The position numbers and the translations under genes were made by a program. Source: Aliarcobacter trophiarum LMG 25534 (GTDB lineage: Bacteria; Campylobacterota; Campylobacteria; Campylobacterales; Arcobacteraceae). Taken from it: a stretch of DNA of 64,000 nucleotides. Under the pieces are notes generated by a model. That model saw nothing but the letters and a program-made list of their open reading frames with translations. It was not told the DNA's origin and made no database searches. This document shows, piece after piece, positions 24,095 through 32,353 of this stretch. The stretch lies in NCBI RefSeq assembly GCF_003355515.1, contig NZ_CP031367.1, positions 682,001 through 746,000 on the forward strand. The letters are read 5' to 3'. Numbering within the stretch: position 1 is the first letter of the stretch; every line of letters begins with the position of its first letter.

Positions 24095-24807
24095 TATTTT
24101 GGAACTTTTCCTAAAGTAGAGTAAATTTCTCTTTTTTGTTGCTCCTGTTCTGCTCTTGCCATAGCTTGATTGTTTTTTTCCATCATATCAATTTTCATTT
24201 GGATAATTTGCATTTGAGCCATTTCCATATTAATTGCATTTGCTATGTCTTGACTATCTTTTATATCTTGTGAGCTTGATACTCTTTTAGATAACTTTTC
24301 TAAATTTTCTGCTGATGTATCCACCATCTTTTTAGTTTCTTGAACTGTTGCAATTTGTGTAACTTCTCTTTGAAGATTCAATTTACAGTTTTCTTTTTGC
24401 CAATCTTTGTAAATTTGATTTTCACATCTATCAAAAATATTATATTTTTGAAATAAACTTCTTGATAAATTCCCAATATTTGAACTAGGGTTTGCCATAG
24501 CTTTAGCTAAATCCAAATAATCATCACCATATACTTTCGCATATTGTTGTAATCTGTTTAAATCTTTTACAAATCCAACACTATCACGAATCCCCGTTTT
24601 ACTCATAAGCTCATTTTCATAAGCTGTTAATTGGCTAGAGTAGTGCGAAGCTGTATCACTCCATCTTTCGGCTGTTTCTTTCCACTCTGCTATCTCTTTG
24701 ATGTTTTGAGCTAAAGTTTGAGCAATAGCAAGAACATCAACTGTTGGTATTCCTGAACTGAATAATAATTGAGTGCTTAAAACGGCACTAAGTAGATATT
24801 TTTTCAT
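24091..24807 (-). CDS. virB5: VirB5-like minor pilus component
   Basis: 238 aa. Signal peptide (MKKYLLSAVLSTQLLFSSG) followed by the usual all-helical VirB5 body: IPTVDVLAIAQTLAQNIKEI, AERWSDTASHYSSQLTAYEN and a long C-terminal coiled region (NAINMEMAQMQIIQMKIDMM). Two cysteines (RCENQ, NCKLN) may form a disulfide. VirB5 sits at the pilus tip and helps contact recipients. It lies between the 66-aa gene (2-base gap) and the lipoprotein, as expected for P-type systems. Confidence 0.85.
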   Translation of the reverse strand: MKKYLLSAVLSTQLLFSSGIPTVDVLAIAQTLAQNIKEIAEWKETAERWSDTASHYSSQLTAYENELMSKTGIRDSVGFVKDLNRLQQYAKVYGDDYLDLAKAMANPSSNIGNLSRSLFQKYNIFDRCENQIYKDWQKENCKLNLQREVTQIATVQETKKMVDTSAENLEKLSKRVSSSQDIKDSQDIANAINMEMAQMQIIQMKIDMMEKNNQAMARAEQEQQKREIYSTLGKVPKY

Positions 24808-24809
24808 AT

Positions 24810-25010
24810 TTATTTCTCCATATCTTGATTTTTTGAATGTTTTTTTTCTTTTGGTTTGAAATTAGGTTTTATTTTTGCACCAGTATATCTACTTGCAAAA
24901 TTCTCTGCTTTTTCTAAATTATCAAACTCTTCATAATTATTCCAATCGCCATTAAAAACAACTCTATATGGTTTTAATTCCTCTTTAGTTGTATCTTTTT
25001 TCATTTCCAT
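24810..25010 (-). CDS. Small cytoplasmic protein with FKP tail (66 aa)
   Basis: Inserted between the Cag12-like gene and virB5. It has a compact domain (YRVVFNGDWNNYEEFDNLEK, then AENFASRYTGAK) and ends NFKPKEKKHSKNQDMEK, matching the tail of the 248-aa and 173-aa proteins. No signal peptide. It may be an adaptor or a substrate of the secretion system. No family is recognised. Confidence 0.6.
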   Translation of the reverse strand: MEMKKDTTKEELKPYRVVFNGDWNNYEEFDNLEKAENFASRYTGAKIKPNFKPKEKKHSKNQDMEK

Positions 25011-25030
25011 TTTTTTACATTGGTAAAATT

Positions 25031-25498
25031 TTATTTATTTAAGTTGTTAAAAAACATAATGTTTACTTTTGAAAAATCTTTTTGAACAGGATTTACTTCT
25101 TGTAAAGTTATGTTTGCTGTTACTTGATTATCTAAAAAGTATTTTTGATACTCTTTAATTAAATCACCTCTTCCAATAATTATTATCTCATTTGAATTGT
25201 GAGCAACTAAAAAGATTTTTACTAAATCTTCATTTTTAAATAAATATTTTCCAACTTTTTCAGCTGTTGCTTGAAAAGTCCAATTTTGATTTTTTAAATG
25301 AGGGTCTTTTGGTACTTTAAACTCTTTTGTAAGCAAAAACTCTTGATTTATAGTTAATGCACTATCTTTATGCCACTTTACAGGCTCGGCATCAGGTATC
25401 TTATCAGAACAACCCGACATCATAAAACCAATAGTTGTTAAAACTCCTAAATTAAAAGCTAAAGCTGATAACATTCTAATTGCTGTATTTTTTGTCAT
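25031..25498 (-). CDS. Cag12-like lipoprotein
   Basis: 155 aa. An unusually long N-terminal signal region with lipobox GFMMSGC (Cys30), then PVKWHKDSALTINQEF and a small alpha/beta domain (LVKIFLVAHNSNEIIIIGRG). This resembles the Cag12/CagT-associated lipoprotein family found in Helicobacter and Campylobacter type IV systems. It probably sits in the outer-membrane core complex. The gene begins 9 bases after the VirB3-VirB4 gene. Family call is from memory of the pattern, so moderate. Confidence 0.65.
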   Translation of the reverse strand: MTKNTAIRMLSALAFNLGVLTTIGFMMSGCSDKIPDAEPVKWHKDSALTINQEFLLTKEFKVPKDPHLKNQNWTFQATAEKVGKYLFKNEDLVKIFLVAHNSNEIIIIGRGDLIKEYQKYFLDNQVTANITLQEVNPVQKDFSKVNIMFFNNLNK

Positions 25499-25507
25499 TT
25501 TCTATCC

Positions 25508-28270
25508 TTATATGTTTTTATAATAATTTCTAAGCTCATTTACTTTCTTTTCAAGAGGAATCTCTTTTGAAAATATTTCGCTTACCTTGTCAGTATGTAC
25601 TGCTCCTGTTGATATTATTGAGATATTCTCTTTGCCAAGAGTTGATAAATCTAAATTAACAATCGCAACTTCCTTGCTTCTTTTAACTAAAAAAGGGTAT
25701 CTTGCTGGATTAAATCCTTTTATTATTTGATACTCTTCAAAAGTACAACTTAAACCTTTTACATAATCATCTTCATTTGCTTTTTCATTTGGGAAAAATA
25801 TATGTGTTGATGTTTGTTCAACAATTGCTCTAGCAATTTTTAATTTAAGTACATCTTCAACACTTTGTGAAGCCATACCAATAAATCCGTTCTCTTTTCT
25901 AATCGTTTTTAATTTATTAAAAACTTCATCTTGAATAAGCTGATTATCAAGCCATTGCCAAAACTCATCAATTCCAAGTCCAAATCTTCTACCATCAATT
26001 AATGAAGTAACTCTCATTAAAATATAGAAACTTAAAGGAGCTGATATATCAGGGTCATTTAAAAACTCTGTTCCATCTATTCCATAGAAATTAATATCAT
26101 CAGGAAAATCAAGCAAATCATTTTCATTGTCAAAAACCCACCCGTATTTTGCACCTTTTTTCCATAATGAAAATCTTTGTTTTAAAGAGTTATCATCGCT
26201 ATTATCATCTGTTAGATTTTCCAAAAGTAATGAAATCCCATACTTTCTATCCTCTTTGGGAATATAATCCATAATAAAATTAATAGCATTTGTTAGCTCT
26301 TTTTCTTCACTTGTTTTTAAAGTTTCACCATTTGCTGTTACAAGTATTTTCATTAATATTTGTAAACTTCTTTTATTATTATCATTGCTTTCAATTGCAA
26401 AAGGATTAAATCCTGTTGGAACTCCATTTTGAAGAGTGATATATCTTCCACCAGCACTTAAAATGTTTGCCATTGCTCCATAATCTTTATCAAGATAAAC
26501 TAAAGTCATTTTTTTAAGATTTTCAGGGATATTTGTTGGAAATGTACTTTTATCAGCAAATTTTAAAAGTTGATTATTTAAAAATTGCAAAAAGGCTGTT
26601 TTTCCACCACCTGATTGACCAATTACCAAAAAGTTTCCAAGAGTAAAATCACCAAAATCATTTTTACTTTTTTCAGCGTGAATGTTGAAGTAATAAGGCT
26701 GTTTAGATGGTGTTTTTAGTACCGTTACAGCTTCACCCCAGCAATTATTATTCTCTCTTCCTTTTGGGAAATTATGAAGAGCTATTAAACTAGCAAAATT
26801 TTCATTATTTATTAAGCTCACTCTAGGTCTTAAAGCATAATTTGTTGGAAATTGTGCAAAATATGTAGATGGTAGAGCCAAATCAGCTAAACTAACCTGT
26901 AAACCAACATCTTGTAAATTTGTTATCACTTTATTTGTATTGCTTTTAACCTCTGTTAAATCATTTCCAAATACTGTAATTGAAAAATGATAATCACCAA
27001 AAGCTAAATCACCATTTGTTAATCTATCTAAAGCAATATCAAACTGTTCAGCTTGTGTAATTGAATCATCTTCACTAGCTTGAAAATGTTTCTTTTGTTT
27101 TTTTAACTTCTCTTTTGCTTTGCTTCTTTGTAACGGTGTAAATGATTGAGTAATTGTATAGTTCACATCTAAATACATTAAAGTATCTAAGATACCTGAA
27201 AATGTTGTTGAACAATAATCTTTTATTTCAATTATTTGTGCAAATTTTTTATCACTTGTTGTATAGTTTAGTTGCACTAAATCACCAGCAAATTGTATAT
27301 TTTTCAATCCACCAATTAAATACTCATTTAAAGGAGCATTTAAAGCCCTTGTTTTTAAGAATTTTCCACCTATTAGATAGTTATAAAATTCTAATTGTGT
27401 AGAATACTTTTTCCCATATTCTTGATACACACCTAATTTTCTTGCATTGAATCTTGATAAATTAGCTTCAAGCCTATTTGAATAATCTTTAAACTTAGTC
27501 ATAAAATTTAAAAGTTCATTTTGAAATTTATTTGAGCTCAAACTTAAAAATTTGCTTTTATCTGTACTATTCAAAAAAGGATTATAAATCATTGTAAGAT
27601 ACAAATTTGTAGCCTTACTACTTCCAGCTGTAAAAGATTTAAAATATAAATCATTGATTTCTTGTAAATATTTATTCTCATAGTTAGCTTTTAAATGTGT
27701 ATCTACATCGTGCCTAGCACTATGAAAATAAAAAGATACAGGCTCACTCGAAAAAGCAGAAAAAATATTTGCTAACATCTTGTTTATAGAATCTTGATTC
27801 TCTTCACTCTCTACTTCGAAAGCAATTCCTTTTATTTCCCAACTGCTAATTAATTGATATTCTTTTGTTAATACAAGAGAATCATCTAATAATGATGAAT
27901 ATGGTATATACTTTTCAAAAGAGGGATTAGAATTTAATCCCAAAATTGAAAGTATAGGATAATCAACTTTGTTGCTCATTTTTCTATACTCCATACTTGA
28001 AAATGTTTTAACTCCGTAATATTTTTTATTTAAAGATGGTGTTTTTAGTTTAAAACTTTGAAATAATATGCTATACATAAAATCATCAAAGGTAACTATA
28101 AATCGCATTATTAAAACTATTGGTATAGCTACCAATATATACATAATATTTGTCCAAACTGAAACAAAAGATATAAGAGCTAAAACTGAAATTAAAGGCA
28201 AAATCGGAACACCAAAAAGCATTGCTGGTCTAGTCATACCTTTAAAAAGGATTTCAACTTGTTTTGCCAT
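25508..28270 (-). CDS. virB4: VirB3-VirB4 fusion ATPase
   Basis: 920 aa. Residues 1-90 are a VirB3 module (LFKGMTRPAMLFGVPILPL, two membrane helices up to about residue 60, and LNKKYYGVKTFSSMEYRKMS). The rest is VirB4: the N-terminal domain, then Walker A IGQSGGGKTAF (551-558 for GQSGGGKT), Walker B FGLGIDEFWQWLD and ASQSVEDVL. VirB4 energises pilus assembly and substrate transfer. Fusion of the two subunits is known in Campylobacter and Helicobacter systems. It starts 14 bases after virB2. Complete and intact. Confidence 0.93.
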   Translation of the reverse strand: MAKQVEILFKGMTRPAMLFGVPILPLISVLALISFVSVWTNIMYILVAIPIVLIMRFIVTFDDFMYSILFQSFKLKTPSLNKKYYGVKTFSSMEYRKMSNKVDYPILSILGLNSNPSFEKYIPYSSLLDDSLVLTKEYQLISSWEIKGIAFEVESEENQDSINKMLANIFSAFSSEPVSFYFHSARHDVDTHLKANYENKYLQEINDLYFKSFTAGSSKATNLYLTMIYNPFLNSTDKSKFLSLSSNKFQNELLNFMTKFKDYSNRLEANLSRFNARKLGVYQEYGKKYSTQLEFYNYLIGGKFLKTRALNAPLNEYLIGGLKNIQFAGDLVQLNYTTSDKKFAQIIEIKDYCSTTFSGILDTLMYLDVNYTITQSFTPLQRSKAKEKLKKQKKHFQASEDDSITQAEQFDIALDRLTNGDLAFGDYHFSITVFGNDLTEVKSNTNKVITNLQDVGLQVSLADLALPSTYFAQFPTNYALRPRVSLINNENFASLIALHNFPKGRENNNCWGEAVTVLKTPSKQPYYFNIHAEKSKNDFGDFTLGNFLVIGQSGGGKTAFLQFLNNQLLKFADKSTFPTNIPENLKKMTLVYLDKDYGAMANILSAGGRYITLQNGVPTGFNPFAIESNDNNKRSLQILMKILVTANGETLKTSEEKELTNAINFIMDYIPKEDRKYGISLLLENLTDDNSDDNSLKQRFSLWKKGAKYGWVFDNENDLLDFPDDINFYGIDGTEFLNDPDISAPLSFYILMRVTSLIDGRRFGLGIDEFWQWLDNQLIQDEVFNKLKTIRKENGFIGMASQSVEDVLKLKIARAIVEQTSTHIFFPNEKANEDDYVKGLSCTFEEYQIIKGFNPARYPFLVKRSKEVAIVNLDLSTLGKENISIISTGAVHTDKVSEIFSKEIPLEKKVNELRNYYKNI

Positions 28271-28284
28271 AGTTCAAACCTTTT

Positions 28285-28578
28285 TTAGCTTACAAAAGAA
28301 GCAAAAGCTCCACCAATTGCAGAAGCAGAAGCTAATAAACCAGCTCCAACAATAATTTTTGTCATTTCATCAATTGGTCGCCCTTGGTGCATAACTTTAA
28401 AAGCTACATAAGCAATTAAAATTGTTATAGTAATACCAGCAACAGCGAACAAAGCTAATTTTATAGCTTCCATAACATTAAATGCACCATCTGTATTAAT
28501 TGCACTTGCAAAAACTAAGTTTGGTAACACCAACAACATTAACATCAACACTAAATTGATTTTTTTCTTTCCTAACAT
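28285..28578 (-). CDS. virB2: VirB2 major pilin
   Basis: 97 aa. Long signal peptide (about 1-25, ending LVFASA), then two hydrophobic helices: IKLALFAVAGITITILIAYV and ADD-free MTKIIVGAGLLASASAIGGA, separated by a short polar loop (FKVMHQGRPIDE). This is the classic VirB2/TrbC pilin layout. It is the first gene of the virB2-virB6 operon and is preceded by the hairpin leader (28604-28651) shared with trbM, which may help set the high expression a pilin needs. Confidence 0.88.
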   Translation of the reverse strand: MLGKKKINLVLMLMLLVLPNLVFASAINTDGAFNVMEAIKLALFAVAGITITILIAYVAFKVMHQGRPIDEMTKIIVGAGLLASASAIGGAFASFVS

Positions 28579-28603
28579 CTTATTTTCCTTTTTTGTGATT
28601 TTA

Positions 28604-28651
28604 GAACTTGAAAAAATTGATCCACTAAAGATGGATTATATTTTCAAGTTC
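28604..28651 (-). promoter_or_regulatory. Duplicated hairpin leader, copy 2 (virB2)
   Basis: 48-bp element identical to 16652-16700 apart from one base in a T run, with outer arms GAACTTGAAAA / TTTTCAAGTTC and an inner ATCCA/TGGAT stem. It is followed by CTAAAATCACAAAAAAGGAAAATAAG and the virB2 ATG. Confidence 0.7.
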
Positions 28652-28926
28652 TATTTAACTTTGTTTAATTCTAAATCACTAAACATAGAGAATATAGAAC
28701 TAAATCAAATTAAACTTAGTGTGTTTATTTTGTGCATAATTGATATATTAAATTTGAGTTTTTATATATTAAATAAATCTCTAAAAGCTTGTAAGGGTGC
28801 TATTTTGAGTAGTATCTATTTTATTTAATATAGATATTTTTTTATCTACAATTAATTTTTTATTAATTATTTATAAATTTTGCAAAGCTTTGATATAATC
28901 GAATTTAATTATCAAAAAGGTTTAAA
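28652..28926. other. Right junction between mobile element and core chromosome
   Basis: No convincing gene. The virB2 promoter must lie at the left side, and the right end (att) of the element somewhere inside. A + strand terminator-like hairpin is at 28813-28843. A possible -10 (TATAAT, 28894-28899) precedes the first chromosomal gene. No tRNA end or obvious direct repeat is visible. Confidence 0.45.
28813..28843 (+). terminator. Terminator-like hairpin near the element end
   Basis: TATCTAT (28813-28819) and ATAGATA (28830-28836), followed by seven T. No complete + strand gene precedes it, so it may belong to a chromosomal transcript interrupted by insertion or to a small RNA. Confidence 0.55.
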
Positions 28927-29337
28927 ATGCAAATTATTATAATAGTTTCTATCTTGCTTGTTATTGCAACTGTTGTTATTTATAAAATAAATGAGAGATT
29001 TGAAAAAAGAGAGTTTTATATACTTCTTTTAACTATTTTTATGGCAACAATTGGTTTTTTATATTATGAAAATAAAAAAGATAACTATCTTCCAAATATG
29101 TTTATAGAAAAATATGAACAAGAACATAAAACTAAAATAAAAAGCTTAGATTATGAGCTTTTAAACAATAAAGTTGTGAGTAGTAAAGATAAGTTTGTAT
29201 ATAAATTTATATATACAGTTTTAAAAGAAGATAGTGAATTTTTATGTAGTATAAAAGATGTTGAAATTCATAAAATAAGAGATGAATATATTTTTGTAAA
29301 CTTTGATAGCTTAAAAGAGGAGTGCTTTAAAAAGTGA
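28927..29337 (+). CDS. Membrane-anchored hypothetical protein (136 aa)
   Basis: Two hydrophobic segments at the N-terminus (IIIIVSILLVIATVVIY and FYILLLTIFMATIGFLYY, separated by KINERFEKRE), then an approximately 85-residue soluble domain with many lysines (YEQEHKTKIKSLDYELLNNK). First core-chromosome gene after the element. AAAAGG precedes the ATG. Its stop overlaps the nth start (GTGA), so the two are coupled. No family is recognised with confidence. Confidence 0.75.
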   Translation: MQIIIIVSILLVIATVVIYKINERFEKREFYILLLTIFMATIGFLYYENKKDNYLPNMFIEKYEQEHKTKIKSLDYELLNNKVVSSKDKFVYKFIYTVLKEDSEFLCSIKDVEIHKIRDEYIFVNFDSLKEECFKK

Positions 29338-29981
29338 AAAAAGCAACAAAAGATGATATAAAAGTTATAAAAGAGGCATTTTTAGAGCATTATAGCGATG
29401 CTGTTACAGAGCTTGACTATAAAAATGACTATGAATTACTAATAGCCATTATTTTATCAGCTCAATGTACAGATAAAAGAGTAAATATAATAACTCCAGC
29501 ACTTTTTGCAAAATATCCAAATGTTTTTGAGCTAAGCCTTGCAAATCTTGATGATGTAAAAAAACTTATAAACTCTTGCTCTTTTTTTAACAACAAAGCA
29601 CAAAATATTATAAAAATGGCAAAAAGCGTTGTTGAAAATTATGGTGGAGATATTCCACATGACCAAAAAGAGTTAATAAAACTAGCGGGTGTTGGAAATA
29701 AAACGGCAAATGTTTTTATGATTGAGTACAAACAAGAGAATCTTATGGCTGTTGATACTCATGTCTTTAGAGTATCTCATAGACTAGGACTTAGTTATGA
29801 GAAAAATGTGGAAAAAACAGAAGCTGAACTTGTGAAAAAGCTAAAAGGCGATGATTTGCATATTTTTCATCAAGCTATGGTTTTATTTGGAAGATATATT
29901 TGTAAAGCTGTAAAACCAGAGTGTGATAAGTGCTATTTCCCACAAGTTTGTAAAACTAAAAGCAGTTTTAAACCTAGTTAA
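29334..29981 (+). CDS. nth: Endonuclease III
   Basis: 215 aa from a GTG start overlapping the upstream stop. A bifunctional glycosylase/AP lyase that removes oxidised pyrimidines. Helix-hairpin-helix LAGVGNKTANVFM contains the catalytic lysine, and VDTHVFRVSHRLGL contains the catalytic aspartate. The C-terminal iron-sulfur loop is complete: CKAVKPECDKCYFPQVC (C-x6-C-x2-C-x5-C). Normal length. Followed by thiL and truD in the same direction. Confidence 0.95.
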   Translation: MKKATKDDIKVIKEAFLEHYSDAVTELDYKNDYELLIAIILSAQCTDKRVNIITPALFAKYPNVFELSLANLDDVKKLINSCSFFNNKAQNIIKMAKSVVENYGGDIPHDQKELIKLAGVGNKTANVFMIEYKQENLMAVDTHVFRVSHRLGLSYEKNVEKTEAELVKKLKGDDLHIFHQAMVLFGRYICKAVKPECDKCYFPQVCKTKSSFKPS

Positions 29982-30029
29982 ATTTTAAAATCTAAATATA
30001 TTTTGCAAAACTTTGCTACACTTCGCTTT

Positions 30030-30872
30030 ATGAATAAAGAAGATTTTTTTATAAACCAAATATCAAATAGTAAATATAATGGTGACGATGGAGCTTTTAT
30101 CGATGGTTATGTTTACTCTATGGATGCTTTTTTTGAAAATGTACACTTTAAAAAAGAGTGGATAGATAAAGGTATTATATCTTTAAAACAAATTGCTTAT
30201 AAATCAATGCTTGTAAATATTTCAGATGCAATAGCTATGAATGCAAAACCAAAATATGCATTAATTTCAATAGCAATTCCAAATACATATACAAATGAAG
30301 ATTTAAAAGCTCTTGCATGTGGATTTAAAAAAGCAGCAGATGATTTTGATTTTGAGATTATTGGTGGAGATACTATTGAAAACTCTAAACTCGATATTAG
30401 TATAACAATTATCTCAAAAACAAAAGAGCCAAAATATAGAAATAGTGTACAAATAGATGATTATATTTGTTATACTGGAAAATTGGGAGAGAGTAAAAAA
30501 GATTTAAAAGCACTTTTAAATGGAAAAAAGATTAAGAAAACATCTAAATTTATAAAGCCAACTTTAAGAGCAGATTTTTTCTATGAAGCGGCAAAATATA
30601 TAAATGCTAGTATGGATATAAGTGATGGACTTTTTTTGGATTTGGAGAAACTTTCAAAGGCTTCAAATAAAGGGTTTATTTTTTTTAAAGAGATAAAAGA
30701 GGAAGTTGGAACTTCAGGAGAAGAGTATGAGATTTTATTCTCTGTAAACTCTAAAAATCTAAAAAAAGTTGATAATATTGCAAAAAAGTATGGAGTAAAA
30801 TTAAATATTATTGCAAAAGCAGTAAAAGGAAGCTACAAAAGTAGTTTTCCAAACCACCATTTTAAAAATTAA
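30030..30872 (+). CDS. thiL: Thiamine-monophosphate kinase
   Basis: 280 aa from ATG 30030 (a TTG at 30003 is in frame but adds an unlikely extension). Phosphorylates thiamine monophosphate to the active diphosphate. Family features: NKEDFFINQI, GDDGAFIDGYVYSMDAFFENVHF, SDAIAMNAKPKYALISIAIP and a late MDISDGLFLDL metal/ATP motif. It is slightly shorter than E. coli ThiL (about 325 aa), as is usual in Campylobacterota. Eight bases separate it from truD. Confidence 0.9.
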   Translation: MNKEDFFINQISNSKYNGDDGAFIDGYVYSMDAFFENVHFKKEWIDKGIISLKQIAYKSMLVNISDAIAMNAKPKYALISIAIPNTYTNEDLKALACGFKKAADDFDFEIIGGDTIENSKLDISITIISKTKEPKYRNSVQIDDYICYTGKLGESKKDLKALLNGKKIKKTSKFIKPTLRADFFYEAAKYINASMDISDGLFLDLEKLSKASNKGFIFFKEIKEEVGTSGEEYEILFSVNSKNLKKVDNIAKKYGVKLNIIAKAVKGSYKSSFPNHHFKN

Positions 30873-30880
30873 GGATAATC

Positions 30881-31942
30881 GTGCAACTACAAAGATTTCT
30901 AAACCACTCAAAAATTGATGTGGTATTTAAACAAAGCAAAGATGATTTTGTGGTAAATGAAGTGCCACTTTATGAGTTTAGTGGCGAGGGAGAGCATTTA
31001 GTTTTAAAGCTTAGAAAAAAAGACTTAGCAACTTGGGATGCAATAGAGATTTTGGCAAACTACTTAAAATGTAGCTCAAGAGAGTTTGGATATGCAGGAT
31101 TAAAAGATAAAAATGCAATGACTGTTCAACATCTTTCAATACATAGAAAATATGAAGATGCTTTGAAAAACTTTGCACATGAAAATATAAAAATTCTTGA
31201 AACAACATATCACAATAATAAGATAAAAATAGGGCATTTAAAAGGAAATAATTTTTTTATTAGATTAAAAAGAGTTGGGCTTGTTGAAAAACAAAAAATA
31301 GAAGAGGCATTAGGAAAAATTGCTACTTTTGGAATGCCAAATTATTTTGGGTTTCAAAGATTTGGTATAGATGGTGAAAATTATAAAAAAGGCGAAAAAA
31401 TTGTAAAAGGTGAATTAAAAGAGAGAAATAGAAATTTAAAACAGATGTTTATAAATGCTTACCAAAGTTATCTATTTAATTTGTGGTTATCGAAAAGAAT
31501 TGAAATATCAAAACTAATAGAAGCTTTTGAACCAAAAGAGATTTTTGAAAAACTAAATCTTTCTCTTGAAGAAGTAAAAAGAGCAAAAAAAGAGCCTCAT
31601 CCTTTTAAAATAATAACTGGAGATTTATTAAGCCATTATCCCTTTGGAAAAATTTTCATAATAGATGATTTAGAAGTTGAAAGTCAAAAATTCTTTGAAA
31701 AAGATAGAGTTCCAACAGGGCTTTTATGCGGAAAAAGAGTAAAAAAATCTGAAGGTTTTGCACAAAGTATTGAAAAAGAGTTTGATGTAGAAATGGCTGA
31801 AGATGGTGCTAGAAGATTTGCTTTTATTTTTCCTGAAAATTTAGAGAGTAACTATAAAGAGGATAAAAACCATATGGAGTTAAATTTTTATCTTCCAAAA
31901 GGTTCATACGCAACAGAGCTTATAGCTGAAATATTGCACTAA
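30881..31942 (+). CDS. truD: tRNA pseudouridine(13) synthase TruD
   Basis: 353 aa from a GTG start with AAGGA upstream. Makes pseudouridine 13 in tRNA. The catalytic aspartate is Asp76 in GYAGLKDKNAMTVQ, the invariant TruD motif. Other family segments are MPNYFGFQRFG and MFINAYQSYLFNLWL. Normal length, no domain loss. It forms an operon with nth and thiL. Confidence 0.94.
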   Translation: MQLQRFLNHSKIDVVFKQSKDDFVVNEVPLYEFSGEGEHLVLKLRKKDLATWDAIEILANYLKCSSREFGYAGLKDKNAMTVQHLSIHRKYEDALKNFAHENIKILETTYHNNKIKIGHLKGNNFFIRLKRVGLVEKQKIEEALGKIATFGMPNYFGFQRFGIDGENYKKGEKIVKGELKERNRNLKQMFINAYQSYLFNLWLSKRIEISKLIEAFEPKEIFEKLNLSLEEVKRAKKEPHPFKIITGDLLSHYPFGKIFIIDDLEVESQKFFEKDRVPTGLLCGKRVKKSEGFAQSIEKEFDVEMAEDGARRFAFIFPENLESNYKEDKNHMELNFYLPKGSYATELIAEILH

Positions 31943-31997
31943 AAAATTAAGCAATTTTTGGTTAGTATCAAGTTTAATATAAACACAAGGAATTAAA

Positions 31998-32348
31998 ATG
32001 AGATACGAAGAGCTGATAACGGAACTTTGTGAGGTTATAAAAGAGACTGAAAATGATGCTCAGGGAATTTTTGATAGTAGTCAGGATATAGAAGATTTAA
32101 TAAGTGATATTGATATGCCAAGACATAAAAAGCAGAGGCTAGAAGATACTCTTTCAAATATCTATGGTTTCTTACAAAGGCAAGATTTACATAGACAAAA
32201 AATAGAGAGAGTTGTGAATTTTGTTTGTGATAAGAATGATATTGATAAATCACAATATAATTTAGCTCCAAGTGCAAAAACAATAAATCCTACAGAGGAT
32301 AGTTTAAATGAAGAAGAGTTAGAAGCTTTAATAAAAAGTATGCAATAA
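31998..32348 (+). CDS. CheZ-like chemotaxis protein (candidate)
   Basis: 116 aa with AAGGAA before the ATG. Mostly helical. The segment GFLQRQDLHRQKIERVVNFV resembles the CheZ helix that holds the phosphatase residues (Q-D-x-x-x-Q-x-I/R). The extreme C-terminus NEEELEALIKSMQ resembles the CheY-P-binding peptide of FliM and CheZ. It is convergent with a chemoreceptor gene. It is much shorter than E. coli CheZ (214 aa). I infer a CheY-phosphatase or CheY-binding role; alternatively it is an uncharacterised Campylobacterota protein. Confidence 0.5.
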   Translation: MRYEELITELCEVIKETENDAQGIFDSSQDIEDLISDIDMPRHKKQRLEDTLSNIYGFLQRQDLHRQKIERVVNFVCDKNDIDKSQYNLAPSAKTINPTEDSLNEEELEALIKSMQ

Positions 32349-32353
32349 AAGTT

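Noticed and set aside
28556-28828. 90-codon + strand open frame across the virB2 start and leader
   Set aside because: It runs antisense through the virB2 start and the conserved hairpin, has no ribosome binding site and low-complexity hydrophobic content. It is most likely a chance frame.
28861-28870. Single TATTAATTAT near the right junction as a sixth repeat array
   Set aside because: Only one unit with no phased neighbours; expected by chance in DNA this AT-rich.
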